Source: a virus | Reading direction: 5' to 3' (one strand) | IMG/VR virus record: IMGVR_UViG_3300030419_003599 | Location: 44,651 to 108,650 of that record | DNA: 64,000 nucleotides | Part shown: in pieces, positions 46,742 through 53,913 of the stretch | Layout of the letters: every line of letters starts with the position of its first letter | How positions within the stretch are numbered: position 1 is the stretch's first letter | Notes under the pieces: generated by a model | What the model was told of the DNA's origin: nothing | The model's input: the letters and a program-made list of their open reading frames with translations, nothing else | Databases searched by the model: none | Made by a program: the position numbers and the translations under genes

Positions 46742-47104
46742 TTAGCACTGCCTGTAAATATAGATGTAGCCCTTGAGGTCTTCGTCTTCTATTTGGTAAT
46801 AGTCCATCAGCAACTGTTGCGCCACCCAATCCCAATCAATTGTATTGACAATGAATGCAGGCAGGGCTTCAAGTTCAGTGTAATAGATTTCCTCGCACAT
46901 CTCCTGAGCCCAATCCTTGAGGTCGCCCTTATAACCTTCCCACTCAAACGCTTCTTCTGCGTCCTCATAGGTAGAGAAACCAATCTCTTCTATGGCTTGG
47001 ATGTGATGGTATAAGCAGCCGCAGAGGTCATCTTCCTCTTCACAATGCTTACAGTATCTTTTGTTTATCCATCGCCCAACATTGTCTATTTCTTTTTTGC
47101 TCAT
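46742..47104 (-). CDS. ArdA-like antirestriction protein
   Basis: A 120-residue, very acidic protein. From about residue 45 the sequence (AEEAFEWEGYKGDLKDWAQE, then LPAFIVNTIDWDWVAQQL, then MDYYQIED) follows the ArdA C-terminal pattern of YxGdydSxxdfA, YiDxexxaxdL and sDY. ArdA proteins mimic DNA and block type I restriction enzymes. The N-terminal part instead has a Cys cluster (CKHC, CGC) and lacks the other ArdA domains, so this would be a short single-domain form. ATGA overlap with the array gene upstream. Confidence 0.6.
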   Translation of the reverse strand: MSKKEIDNVGRWINKRYCKHCEEEDDLCGCLYHHIQAIEEIGFSTYEDAEEAFEWEGYKGDLKDWAQEMCEEIYYTELEALPAFIVNTIDWDWVAQQLLMDYYQIEDEDLKGYIYIYRQC

Positions 47105-47349
47105 TCTTTCACCTCAAATCCATTTCTCTCCAAGCACTCATCACAACAGTACTTACCATCGGGATGACAAATATCATATTGCTGATACCATTCAAGTTCT
47201 TCACGCAACCGCTTGACTTCTGCGAGCAGTAGTGGTGCGTCTTGCATGAGTTCTTTGTCTACATCATTCAATGTCGCAGGTAATCCAATCCAGTCTATCC
47301 ACACCCAATGAGGGGGCGTATGTCCTTCATATTTGTCTGTGTCAATCAT
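47101..47349 (-). CDS. MIDTDK-family small coiled-coil protein
   Basis: An 82-residue acidic protein starting MIDTDKYEGHTPP, with a coiled-coil core LLAEVKRLREELEW and a C-terminal cysteine group (CHPDGKYCCDEC). The start region and the coil are shared at DNA level with neighbouring genes. ATGA-coupled on both sides. Function unknown; the setting next to an ArdA-like gene suggests an early host-interaction role. Confidence 0.6.
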   Translation of the reverse strand: MIDTDKYEGHTPPHWVWIDWIGLPATLNDVDKELMQDAPLLLAEVKRLREELEWYQQYDICHPDGKYCCDECLERNGFEVKE

Positions 47350-47663
47350 TCTTCTTCCTCTCCATGATATTGTGCTTCTATCCCTTTAGCAAGGTCAGCA
47401 TAAACTTCACACATCTGTTCCATCCATCCTTCTCTTCCCATGTAGTTTTCATTCCACCACACTTGAACTGTCCAAGCCATGCTATTCTGTATGCTCTCAA
47501 GTTTTTCACGCAACCGCTTGACTTCTGCGAGTAGGTCTTTGTATTCATCTCGGTAGTATCGCAATATGTCATAGTTGCCTTCGGATATATCCACGCCAAC
47601 TTCAATCTCTCTCAATACATCATCAAACTCAATCTGTCCTTCGTGTTTGTCTGTGTCAATCAT
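47346..47663 (-). CDS. MIDTDK-family small coiled-coil protein
   Basis: A 105-residue protein starting MIDTDKHEGQIEF, with the shared coil LLAEVKRLREKLE and an acidic end GEEEE that is the translated Shine-Dalgarno of the next gene. ATG 47663 is chosen because it matches the family start and has GGGGTGAT 4 nt upstream; an in-frame start 14 codons earlier overlaps the next gene. Confidence 0.6.
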   Translation of the reverse strand: MIDTDKHEGQIEFDDVLREIEVGVDISEGNYDILRYYRDEYKDLLAEVKRLREKLESIQNSMAWTVQVWWNENYMGREGWMEQMCEVYADLAKGIEAQYHGEEEE

Positions 47664-47664
47664 T

Positions 47665-47850
47665 TCAATCACCCCAATATGCAATATCTTCTTCGTCAAG
47701 ACCATCGTAGCCTTGATGCTTCATGGCAATCAATTTGTCAGCGCAGTAATGATGATACGGTGTTCCGCATGTAGTCATCGTTGCTTCCCCTTCAATTGCT
47801 TCTTCGCAGTAAGCGCAGGTGTGTCCTTCGTGTTTGTCTGTGTCAATCAT
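47665..47850 (-). CDS. MIDTDK-family protein with RING/PHD-like zinc finger
   Basis: A 61-residue protein in which the family start (MIDTDKHEGHT) is joined to a cysteine/histidine pattern CAYC...TTC...YHHYC, like half of a RING or PHD finger. It has no coiled coil. ATGA overlap upstream. It shows that the same leader is attached to different bodies. Confidence 0.6.
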   Translation of the reverse strand: MIDTDKHEGHTCAYCEEAIEGEATMTTCGTPYHHYCADKLIAMKHQGYDGLDEEDIAYWGD

Positions 47851-48137
47851 TCTTCATTCCTCCAAGGCATCTCCGCTACCAATTCATCAAGTGTCATGTG
47901 TGGCTCACCTACAATGTGTAGGTACAATTCATCAGCGACAAGTCGCAACCGCTTGTACGCTTCAAGGAGAAGTGGTGCGTCTGCGGCAAGTTCAGCATCA
48001 ACCGTTGTTGCGCCTACTATGTCAAACAGATACGCTTCTGCATCATCTCCCATTGGTTCAGACCGAATGGTATTGTTGCTGTGCATCCTATACCACGGCG
48101 CAGGTGTATGTCCTTCGTATTTGTCTGTGTCAATCAT
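47847..48137 (-). CDS. MIDTDK-family protein, phage 'HTPGPW' type
   Basis: A 96-residue protein starting MIDTDKYEGHTPAPW. The body (DAELAADAPLLLEAYKRLR) matches a common small phage protein pattern, HTPGPW followed by A-D-A-x-L-I-A-x-A-P-x-L-L, of unknown role. The end WRNEE is encoded by the ribosome binding sequence of the next gene. ATGA-coupled. Confidence 0.6.
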   Translation of the reverse strand: MIDTDKYEGHTPAPWYRMHSNNTIRSEPMGDDAEAYLFDIVGATTVDAELAADAPLLLEAYKRLRLVADELYLHIVGEPHMTLDELVAEMPWRNEE

Positions 48138-48379
48138 TCAATCCTCTCCTTTATTTCCGTAAGAGTTAGTCCTTCTTTCAACGCCAACTCTAAAGCAGGG
48201 TGAGGTTGCCTTTGTTCAACATAAATCATCACTTCACGCAATCGTTTGACTTCTGCGAGTAGTTCATCGTAAGTATTGAGGTGTCTTTTCCATGCCGCTT
48301 CATCTTCTTCACACATTGGGTCTGCAATGAAGTCAAGCAATAGTTGCCTCATGTTTTGGTATTTGTTTGTGTCAATCAT
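48134..48379 (-). CDS. MIDTDK-family small coiled-coil protein
   Basis: An 81-residue protein starting MIDTNKYQNMRQLLLDFIADP, with the shared coil ELLAEVKRLREVM. It is closely related to the next gene (48376-48600), and its AAWKRHLNTYDELLAEV segment recurs in the gene at 50776-51159. Confidence 0.6.
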   Translation of the reverse strand: MIDTNKYQNMRQLLLDFIADPMCEEDEAAWKRHLNTYDELLAEVKRLREVMIYVEQRQPHPALELALKEGLTLTEIKERIE

Positions 48380-48600
48380 TCAATCACCTTCTCCAATTCG
48401 TTTCGCCAATGTCGCCAATCCTCATCCATACCTTTAGCGATATTGTCAATCGCTTCACGCAACCGCTTGACTTCTGCGAGCAGTTCATCAAGCATTGTTA
48501 GTTTGTCTTTCCATGCTCCCTCATCCACTTCATCACTCGCAGAATCTATGAAGTCAAGAAATAGTTGTCTCATGTTTTCGTGTTTGTCTGTATCAATCAT
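48376..48600 (-). CDS. MIDTDK-family small coiled-coil protein
   Basis: A 74-residue protein starting MIDTDKHENMRQLFLDFIDS, with the coil ELLAEVKRLREAIDN. It is a diverged tandem duplicate of the gene at 48134-48379. ATGA-coupled to both neighbours. Confidence 0.6.
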   Translation of the reverse strand: MIDTDKHENMRQLFLDFIDSASDEVDEGAWKDKLTMLDELLAEVKRLREAIDNIAKGMDEDWRHWRNELEKVIE

Positions 48601-48830
48601 TCTTCTTCACCATATCCTTCAATTGAACTTGCACAAGTATAACCCAACTCAACCTTTAGCCTTGCAGTTATGTATGCAATAGATTTCCAACCAATGTTTT
48701 CGCTTTCACGAATCATTAGTTCTGTTTTTTCTCTAAGCAAGTCCTCATACTGTTGTTCAAGGTCGCTTTCACTCATGCTGGTTATCTCAAAGTTATCTAT
48801 CCATAGTTCTATCTCTTCTGCTATATTCAT
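48597..48830 (-). CDS. Unknown small helical protein
   Basis: A 77-residue acidic protein with a predicted helical middle (SDLEQQYEDLLREKTELMIRE). No MIDTDK start. The end GYGEEE corresponds to the Shine-Dalgarno of the next gene. ATGA-coupled. Function unknown. Confidence 0.55.
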   Translation of the reverse strand: MNIAEEIELWIDNFEITSMSESDLEQQYEDLLREKTELMIRESENIGWKSIAYITARLKVELGYTCASSIEGYGEEE

Positions 48831-48997
48831 TCTTCCTCATCCTCACATTCTATGTCTATGTGTTCAGCATCAAACAAGTAACCATCAAAAGGATGGCCTA
48901 TTATTTCATGGACTACCCATAGTTTTGCTTCAATATCTTCTGCGCATTCTGCTTCAACTTCTCCAGTATAAGTCACTGTGACTGTGAAGGTTTTCAT
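48827..48997 (-). CDS. Unknown 56-residue acidic protein
   Basis: A 56-residue frame starting MKTFTVTVTYTGEVEAECAE, with beta pattern at the start and an acidic end CEDEEE. It fits exactly between its neighbours with ATGA overlaps on both sides, which supports it as a gene. It resembles small phage proteins with a TVTYTGEVEAE strand; function unknown. Confidence 0.6.
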   Translation of the reverse strand: MKTFTVTVTYTGEVEAECAEDIEAKLWVVHEIIGHPFDGYLFDAEHIDIECEDEEE

Positions 48998-49233
48998 GCT
49001 GGCACCTCATCTTTTTTGTGATACCATATTGTTTGGTGGCCATCATATAAGACAATAATAATATCATCTTCATCAATACCCCAATTATTCATTAAGAACG
49101 GGACATTAGTTTCTGGGCAGGATGATGCAAACATAACATATCCTTTTGCTGGCGGGTCAAGTTTATCTCTAGCATCCCATAGTATTGTTTCACAAAAACT
49201 ACCTTGTTGCATTAAGTGATAATACTCACTCAC
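48994..49233 (-). CDS. Unknown small protein
   Basis: A 79-residue protein with mixed alpha/beta pattern (GYVMFASSC, DDIIIVLYDGHQTIWY). No family recognised. ATGA overlaps with both neighbours. Its end DEVPA comes from the GAGGTG ribosome binding site of the next gene. Confidence 0.55.
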   Translation of the reverse strand: MSEYYHLMQQGSFCETILWDARDKLDPPAKGYVMFASSCPETNVPFLMNNWGIDEDDIIIVLYDGHQTIWYHKKDEVPA

Positions 49234-49433
49234 TCTTCTTCACCTACCTCTGTCCGCACTTCAGGTATAGCGAGGGGCTCAATGCGTAGCACGAATTGTG
49301 CGCCAATCCATGATACTATGATTCCTTCTCCATCTTCGGTCATACCTATGCGTTTCAAGTGCTCGTCATCTTGACACCTATGAAGTGCCTCATGTACTCT
49401 ACCCAACATTATCCGTGCTATTGCATCCATCAT
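49230..49433 (-). CDS. Unknown small protein, first gene of the array operon
   Basis: A 67-residue protein; either ATG 49433 or ATG 49430 may be used, with GGAGAG just upstream. The second half is strand-rich (GIIVSWIGAQFVLRIEPL). The end GEEE is the translated Shine-Dalgarno of the next gene. Promoter copy G lies 32 bp upstream, and the operon runs from here to the zinc mini-protein at 44272. Confidence 0.55.
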   Translation of the reverse strand: MMDAIARIMLGRVHEALHRCQDDEHLKRIGMTEDGEGIIVSWIGAQFVLRIEPLAIPEVRTEVGEEE

Positions 49434-49465
49434 CTATCTCTCCAACAGTTTTCTGTCAGAGTTAT

Positions 49466-49488
49466 TATTGTTGATGGTTCTTAAAGGA
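49466..49488 (-). promoter_or_regulatory. Conserved promoter-like repeat, copy G
   Basis: Minus-strand TCCTTTAAGAACC followed by ATCAACAATA. It drives the ~5 kb operon of small proteins, the ArdA-like gene and the SNF2 helicase. Confidence 0.75.
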
Positions 49489-49492
49489 ATAA

Positions 49493-49774
49493 TCAATACT
49501 CGTAGTTACCTGAGTGACCGGCAAATTGGCTAGTATCAACACGATACGCCCCTCCATCTTGAGTAGTCATACTAGGTGGTAAAGTAGTATCTGGTTGAGG
49601 GGGTGTGGGTTGAGCGACAGGAGCCACAGGTTGAGGTTCGGGCTCGGGGGTGGGGGTCAGAGGCTCACGCAACAAAGGCATGGCCTCTTGTAAAGCCCTA
49701 ACCATTAGGGCGAGAGCATCCTTCAATCGGTTGTTCTCATCCTCCAATCGCTTCACTTCGTCACTCAATCCCAC
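49493..49774 (-). CDS. Coiled-coil plus Pro-rich small protein
   Basis: A 93-residue protein: an N-terminal coiled coil (LSDEVKRLEDENNRLKDALA) related to the array coil, then a Pro/Thr-rich linker (TPTPEPEPQPVAPVAQPTPP) and a short Tyr/Gly end. Start is GTG at 49774 with GGAGAGGG about 6 nt upstream. The layout suggests an oligomerising adaptor. It is the last gene of the operon from copy H. Confidence 0.55.
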   Translation of the reverse strand: MGLSDEVKRLEDENNRLKDALALMVRALQEAMPLLREPLTPTPEPEPQPVAPVAQPTPPQPDTTLPPSMTTQDGGAYRVDTSQFAGHSGNYEY

Positions 49775-49801
49775 AATTGCCCTCTCCAGAGGCTCAACAT
49801 A

Positions 49802-50185
49802 TTACTCTTCCCCATGAAAGAATGTTTGAATGACCTCTAAATCGGCAAGGCCATTGTGTAGTTCGGATATATCGCGCTCACCTGCTATCCATTCTGCTGT
49901 CATCTTGATGACTTCAAGGTGATAGGGATTCCAATCGTCATACCATGAGAGTTCTCCCATAGGCAGACATTCTAAGGAGCATTCGCATAAGACAACGCGC
50001 CCGCTTGAAGAACAACCAAGGGCAAACTTGCCCTTGCTCTCACCCTTTATCACTACATCATCATACGGGCGCACCGTTAAACGGTGACGCTCCCATTCCA
50101 ATTCTTCTTCTCTATCATGTGTAACTTCATAGTCCGACATGGCAAGGAGAAAATGGCGAGGGTACTTAAAAGAATCAATTTTCAT
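49802..50185 (-). CDS. Unknown acidic protein
   Basis: A 127-residue protein starting MKIDSFKYPRHF; ATG 50185 is preferred over a TTG one codon earlier, although the ribosome site is weak and an 11-nt overlap with the upstream gene suggests coupling. The middle has strands and cysteines (CSSSGRVVLCECSLEC) that might bind metal. The end FFHGEE is acidic. No family recognised. Confidence 0.5.
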   Translation of the reverse strand: MKIDSFKYPRHFLLAMSDYEVTHDREEELEWERHRLTVRPYDDVVIKGESKGKFALGCSSSGRVVLCECSLECLPMGELSWYDDWNPYHLEVIKMTAEWIAGERDISELHNGLADLEVIQTFFHGEE

Positions 50186-50474
50186 CAATGTCTTTCGCTA
50201 TGAGTTCTTTCAAGTCATCTGCATCATAATCTTCATGTTCTTCTGGCAGGTACTTTATCCTCTTTTGAGCCATCTTCAATATCATCTCTCGTATATTACA
50301 GACCGCTTTGGCGAATCTTTTTCTGGCGTGAGCATCCTTGTAGTTACCTTTACCGTCACCGAAAGGGTCTCCCCCACATAATGAATAGAAATCAACATCT
50401 AGTTTGTCAAAATCTGTAATCAAAATGCTCTTGAGTATCTCATACTCGGCGTGCTTTATGCTCGCCGCCCTCAC
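50175..50474 (-). CDS. Unknown small helical protein
   Basis: A 99-residue protein. GTG at 50474 is chosen because AGGAG lies 8 nt upstream and the GTG overlaps the previous stop as GTGA. Central GGDPFGDGKGNYKDAHARKR is followed by a helix (FAKAVCNIREMILKMAQKR) and an acidic tail. No family recognised. Confidence 0.5.
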   Translation of the reverse strand: MRAASIKHAEYEILKSILITDFDKLDVDFYSLCGGDPFGDGKGNYKDAHARKRFAKAVCNIREMILKMAQKRIKYLPEEHEDYDADDLKELIAKDIDEN

Positions 50475-50779
50475 TCTTTCCACTCCTCGTAACTACCATC
50501 CACATTTACCATGACTGTATCGGGGTATTTGATATCCACATTATCAAAAGCGTATTCCACATCAGATACATACTCCTCAATCATCTCACCATTAGCAAGA
50601 GTCATGTAGAGTGTTCCATACTTCACATAAAACTGAACAACTTGCTCGCCCTTATCCTTGGCCTCTTGTGTCCAGTAGTATGCGTTACCTAGTTCCGCTA
50701 CATCAAACGCGGCGTGTGTAGTGAAATGTAATTCCACTTGCAGTACTTTCGTTATATCTATTTCCTTATTTTCATTCAT
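50471..50779 (-). CDS. Unknown acidic beta-rich protein
   Basis: A 102-residue protein with many acidic residues and strands (VVQFYVKYGTLYMTLANGEM). The tail SYEEWKE is the translated GAGGAG ribosome site of the next gene. ATGA overlap with the upstream gene. No family recognised. Confidence 0.5.
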   Translation of the reverse strand: MNENKEIDITKVLQVELHFTTHAAFDVAELGNAYYWTQEAKDKGEQVVQFYVKYGTLYMTLANGEMIEEYVSDVEYAFDNVDIKYPDTVMVNVDGSYEEWKE

Positions 50780-51159
50780 TCTTCCTCGCCTCCATGTAGT
50801 CTCTCATCTATCTCATCTATCCGTTCAATGAGCATCCACTCATGTTCGTTATGACAATCAAGTGAATCAATGAAAGCGTCAAAAGTGGCCTCTCGCTTAC
50901 GCAACCGCTCAACTTTCGCGAGAAGTTCATCGTAAGTATTGAGGTATCTTTTCCATGCCGCTTCATCATCTCCACATACATATTCGGTGTAGTCCATCAT
51001 CGCTGAGTCATTACCATTGACCATATTCTCAGCCCAATCGTATGCTCTAATGAGTCGTCCACGCAACCGTCCAACCTCCGCTTCTAACTTCTCGTTCTCT
51101 TTTTGTAGGTGCTTAGCCCACGCCAACCGCTTTTCTGCTATTTCATCTATCTTTATCAT
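50776..51159 (-). CDS. Coiled-coil protein related to the MIDTDK array
   Basis: A 127-residue helical protein starting MIKIDEIAEKRLAW. Two coil segments (KLEAEVGRLRGRL and ELLAKVERLRKRE) and DEAAWKRYLNTYDE are shared with the gene at 48134-48379. The end HGGEEE comes from the next ribosome binding site. ATG 51159 has GGAGGG 7 nt upstream and forms an ATGA overlap; an in-frame start 13 codons earlier is less likely. Confidence 0.6.
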   Translation of the reverse strand: MIKIDEIAEKRLAWAKHLQKENEKLEAEVGRLRGRLIRAYDWAENMVNGNDSAMMDYTEYVCGDDEAAWKRYLNTYDELLAKVERLRKREATFDAFIDSLDCHNEHEWMLIERIDEIDERLHGGEEE

Positions 51160-51344
51160 GCCATTCCCTCCATTTTCTTCTTGTAGTCTAACATACATGG
51201 TGGATGGAAAAATATGTACCCATTCCCATCGGCGAGATTGTAAAACTGGTTGTCGGGTCTTGCTATTTGGTACGCCATGAGATAGCCATCCCCCTTGTCA
51301 CAAATTACACACTTCAATCTAAACACCACACTTCGTATATCCAT
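51156..51344 (-). CDS. Unknown 62-residue protein with cysteine pair
   Basis: Starts MDIRSVVFRLKCVICDKGDG, with CVIC and a later HPPC that may form a zinc site. The ribosome site (ACAGGG) is modest. ATGA overlap with the next gene. Function unknown. Confidence 0.5.
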   Translation of the reverse strand: MDIRSVVFRLKCVICDKGDGYLMAYQIARPDNQFYNLADGNGYIFFHPPCMLDYKKKMEGMA

Positions 51345-51381
51345 CCCTGTTCTTCATTCTCTATTCTGCATACTAATCTGT

Positions 51382-51469
51382 CCATTTTCATTCCTTCCTA
51401 TCTATGTTATGTACTACTCTGAATCTGCCCATTTCCATTCCTTCCTATCTATGTTATGTACTACTCTGA
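51382..51469 (-). repeat. 41-bp tandem duplication at a gene end
   Basis: Copies at 51382-51422 and 51429-51469 differ at one base (period 47 bp). The second encodes the C-terminus of the gene at 51414-51725 (VVHNIDRKEWKW); the first lies after its stop, and in it the equivalent TGG codon has become TGA. A 23-codon frame (start MDRLVCRIENEE) begins in the downstream copy but overlaps the next gene. Confidence 0.8.
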
Positions 51470-51725
51470 TGGTGAGCCTAAATGGTTCATGTTCAAACAC
51501 ACCTACATGGATAATGTCCATACCCACACCGAGGGGTGTGGTGTTGCTAGTAAGACCGTCAATCCATTGAGGGAAGTTATCACCTAAGTTTGGGAACCAA
51601 TCCTGTCTTTGCATAATCGCTAATCTCCCCTTGGCTTCATCAATATAATGTAGCGCACCTTTCCATGATGCTGTTGTTTTACCCTCTTCTGTGTTTCTTA
51701 TCCATATCCCTGTGTTCATGTCCAT
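51414..51725 (-). CDS. Unknown 103-residue protein
   Basis: Starts MDMNTGIWIRNTEEGKTTASW; ATG 51725 or 51719 could be used, with GGAG upstream. Mixed strands and Trp-rich end (KEWKWADSE). Its 3' end is tandemly duplicated. No family recognised. Confidence 0.5.
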   Translation of the reverse strand: MDMNTGIWIRNTEEGKTTASWKGALHYIDEAKGRLAIMQRQDWFPNLGDNFPQWIDGLTSNTTPLGVGMDIIHVGVFEHEPFRLTIRVVHNIDRKEWKWADSE

Positions 51726-51734
51726 CTATCTCCA

Positions 51735-52010
51735 TCATTCTAGTGGGTGCTCCACATTCTTATCCCCCAAGACCCATCTTAAGCACTTAATGACCCCTTG
51801 TAACGCTTTAGCGTTAGCCACATGCCTTCTCTCGTCAGCACTCAAATCATTGAATCCTTTAGGGGGGATTCGTACTTCATGGTAGTTCTGTTTGCGCTCC
51901 GCTAGGTCAAGCATATCCTCTAACTCATCCCAAGTCCTGTTCGGGTAAGTGAATGAATCATTGGGTTTTGCGTGTTCCCAACCTAACCAATCTCCGTAAT
52001 CTTTAGTCAT
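51735..52010 (-). CDS. Unknown small protein
   Basis: A 91-residue protein starting MTKDYGDWLGWEHAKP. ATG 52010 overlaps the previous stop (ATGA) with GGAG 8 nt upstream; an in-frame GTG three codons earlier is rejected. Helical C-terminal half (ADERRHVANAKALQGVIKCLRWVLG). No family recognised. Confidence 0.5.
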   Translation of the reverse strand: MTKDYGDWLGWEHAKPNDSFTYPNRTWDELEDMLDLAERKQNYHEVRIPPKGFNDLSADERRHVANAKALQGVIKCLRWVLGDKNVEHPLE

Positions 52011-52756
52011 ACATACCACTCCGATACAGGAACACCTGACTCACCCATATAGAGTTCATACTCTGCCCTTTTCTCACGCTCACGGCGGGCGGCTTTGTCG
52101 TCTTTCTTCTGTTGCTCGGAGCCTTGATACTCTTCCCATTCTAAATGATGAGGGTAGGTATCAGACACCGGCTCTCCGATATGAATAACGGACACCCACC
52201 AAGTGTATGACCCATTGAAATTACTACCCCAATGTGAATAGGTCTTATACCGAGCAGTTATATCACGCTCTAACATACGACCACGGTTAGCCATAGGTAG
52301 TTCAGTTGTTCCAATTGTAACATACTTCTCCCACGCTTCTTCTAACTCATCCTTCATGGCGAGTAGTTGTTCTTCGTTTTCATGGTTGAAATAGATAGGC
52401 ACTTGAGAAGCCCATTGTGTATCAACCAACACTTCATTGATTCGGTACTTGTAAGGAACATCTATACTCGTAAGTATCTCATAGATAGCACAAAGGCGGG
52501 CGCAGGATTTGTGGTTTTCAAACCGCCACTCATCATGACCTTCCATTTCACATTGTTCAGTCTTATCCATGAGTCTCCCTGCTAATTCCTCTCGGCTTAT
52601 TGTCTCACAGAAAGCATCAATCTGTTTCATCGCTTGCTCACGATTAGGAACTACGATGTGAGTATCAGTGCATATATCTATGTTGCATTCTTCTCTGTAT
52701 TCGGGGTCATACCTTGAGCCCTGTGTGCGTTTGTTCAACTTTACTATGTATGTCAT
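52007..52756 (-). CDS. Unknown acidic protein
   Basis: A 249-residue protein starting MTYIVKLNKRTQGS, with a beta hairpin then helices; cysteines are scattered without clear pairing. A KR-rich helix (KKDDKAARREREKRAEYELY) lies near the end. The tail SEWYV is produced by the next gene's ribosome site. ATG 52756 overlaps the preceding stop, with GAGGGG 8 nt upstream. No family recognised. Confidence 0.5.
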   Translation of the reverse strand: MTYIVKLNKRTQGSRYDPEYREECNIDICTDTHIVVPNREQAMKQIDAFCETISREELAGRLMDKTEQCEMEGHDEWRFENHKSCARLCAIYEILTSIDVPYKYRINEVLVDTQWASQVPIYFNHENEEQLLAMKDELEEAWEKYVTIGTTELPMANRGRMLERDITARYKTYSHWGSNFNGSYTWWVSVIHIGEPVSDTYPHHLEWEEYQGSEQQKKDDKAARREREKRAEYELYMGESGVPVSEWYV

Positions 52757-53316
52757 ACGAACCACCCCTCATCTGGACCATCGTCCGCGTCAAACATACT
52801 CATTATTTCATCCATCATACCATCCATCATGGATGTAGCAGCCATCGCTTTGGCAGCGTGCTTATCGCGGGGCGGTAGAGATGCTAGGTCATCATGCTCC
52901 CACCAATCTTCTTCAATCCCTGCTAGAGCAAGACCGTAGGTGTGCTCGTACATCTCACCGTCATCGTTTATCATTTCCTGCACCCCTTTGTAATAAAGTC
53001 GCTTACCTTTCAACGACAATTGAGTGCAAAGCATGACTTCAACTGGTACATCCGGCATCCCAGAATCGTTCAACAAATCCTCATAAACCATTAACCATAG
53101 GCGTGGGTCAGTACTTCCATCCGTCATGAAAAGAGTGTTAATCATAGGTACGAAACCTAAGTGATGCTCGGTAGTTCGCTCCATTAGTGAATTACTAAAC
53201 TCCCTTACGCTCTCACATACTTTCAAGTAATCAAGTACCCTGTTAGATACTTTATAGCCGTCAAGTGATGAGCCTATCTCATCTATCTTGGTCATCATTT
53301 TATCCATTAAACTCAT
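52753..53316 (-). CDS. Unknown Met/Asp-rich protein
   Basis: A 187-residue acidic protein. The C-terminal ~40 residues are very Met- and Asp-rich (MMDGMMDEIMSMFDADDG). No motif of a known enzyme. The tail DEGWFV comes from the next ribosome binding site. ATGA-coupled on both sides. Confidence 0.5.
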   Translation of the reverse strand: MSLMDKMMTKIDEIGSSLDGYKVSNRVLDYLKVCESVREFSNSLMERTTEHHLGFVPMINTLFMTDGSTDPRLWLMVYEDLLNDSGMPDVPVEVMLCTQLSLKGKRLYYKGVQEMINDDGEMYEHTYGLALAGIEEDWWEHDDLASLPPRDKHAAKAMAATSMMDGMMDEIMSMFDADDGPDEGWFV

Positions 53317-53732
53317 ACATTCACCTCCACATTGAACCTAGTGAGGTATGTGTCGTTAAGGTATTGCTTCTCTTCATTCGTGAGTAGCCTATACCCTTTC
53401 TCCATGCTTGCCCTACAATTAATACAATGGGTTCCCTCGGCTGCCTTCTCGCCGCCACACTTACCATTGTAGTGCCAGCGAAAACCCCCAATCTTCTTGT
53501 AACCATTGAGTTCATCAAGCGGTATTTCAGTCCATCCCTCTCCCTTGTTAGGACAATCATCATACTCATTAATGCTCACAAGCACTGGCTTATACGAATT
53601 ATGATACCACACATCTTTGTAATCAACCTCACATTCATCAACCATACGAATGGCCTCTTTCTTACTGGATGCTGTCACATAATAGATGTAATCATCCACC
53701 CTTCGCTCTCTCACTACATATTCTCGTCTCAT
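53313..53732 (-). CDS. Unknown protein with zinc-binding cysteines
   Basis: A 139-residue protein, first gene of the operon from promoter copy H, with GGAG about 8 nt before the ATG. The first ~35 residues (RREYVVRERRVDDYIYYVTA) fit a phage beta-alpha domain. Cysteines at CGG and CINC may form a zinc site. Function unknown. Confidence 0.55.
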   Translation of the reverse strand: MRREYVVRERRVDDYIYYVTASSKKEAIRMVDECEVDYKDVWYHNSYKPVLVSINEYDDCPNKGEGWTEIPLDELNGYKKIGGFRWHYNGKCGGEKAAEGTHCINCRASMEKGYRLLTNEEKQYLNDTYLTRFNVEVNV

Positions 53733-53752
53733 TTTGCCAACTCCATTACTAC

Positions 53753-53775
53753 TATTGTTGATGGTTCTTAAAGAG
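53753..53775 (-). promoter_or_regulatory. Conserved promoter-like repeat, copy H
   Basis: Minus-strand CTCTTTAAGAACC followed by ATCAACAATA. It starts immediately after the stop codon of the 45-residue zinc protein and drives an eleven-gene operon of small proteins. Confidence 0.75.
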
Positions 53776-53913
53776 TCACTCCTCCTCCAAGCACCCTCTA
53801 CATATTATCCTAGTACCTACTACCTCTGTCTCACTGTTGTCAAACCATCGTTGGCAGGAGCAACACGGCCAAAACCTATCCTCATGCGCAGGTCCGATTG
53901 GTCTATCTCTCAT
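53776..53913 (-). CDS. 45-residue zinc-ribbon mini-protein
   Basis: Starts MRDRPIGPAHEDRFWPC; cysteines CCSC and CRGC form a zinc ribbon around a WFD-containing loop; the end is LEEE. ATGA overlap with the preceding gene, and the stop abuts promoter copy H. Function unknown. Confidence 0.6.
   Translation of the reverse strand: MRDRPIGPAHEDRFWPCCSCQRWFDNSETEVVGTRIICRGCLEEE

Larger units (their letters stand above)
47318..48600 (-). repeat. Six dispersed copies of the MIDTDK leader sequence
   Basis: A ~25-30 bp sequence covering the start codon and first ~10 codons recurs at start codons 47349, 47663, 47850, 48137, 48379 and 48600. The plus strand reads TTTGTCTGTGTCAATCATT in most copies. The bodies that follow differ in type, so duplication and domain swapping have occurred. 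Confidence 0.8.

Noticed and set aside
46740-46835. Extended N-terminus of the SNF2 helicase
   Set aside because: The extra 32 codons overlap the ArdA-like gene in another frame, are basic and low in conserved pattern, and no ribosome site precedes them.
47575-48162. 195-codon plus-strand frame over the small-gene array
   Set aside because: It is the antisense of the repeated leader and coil segments; its apparent internal repeats simply mirror the minus-strand genes, which have coupled starts and ribosome sites.
47101-48600. Diversity-generating retroelement or CRISPR-like array
   Set aside because: The repeats are coding (start codon plus leader), irregularly spaced by gene length, and there is no reverse transcriptase or spacer pattern.
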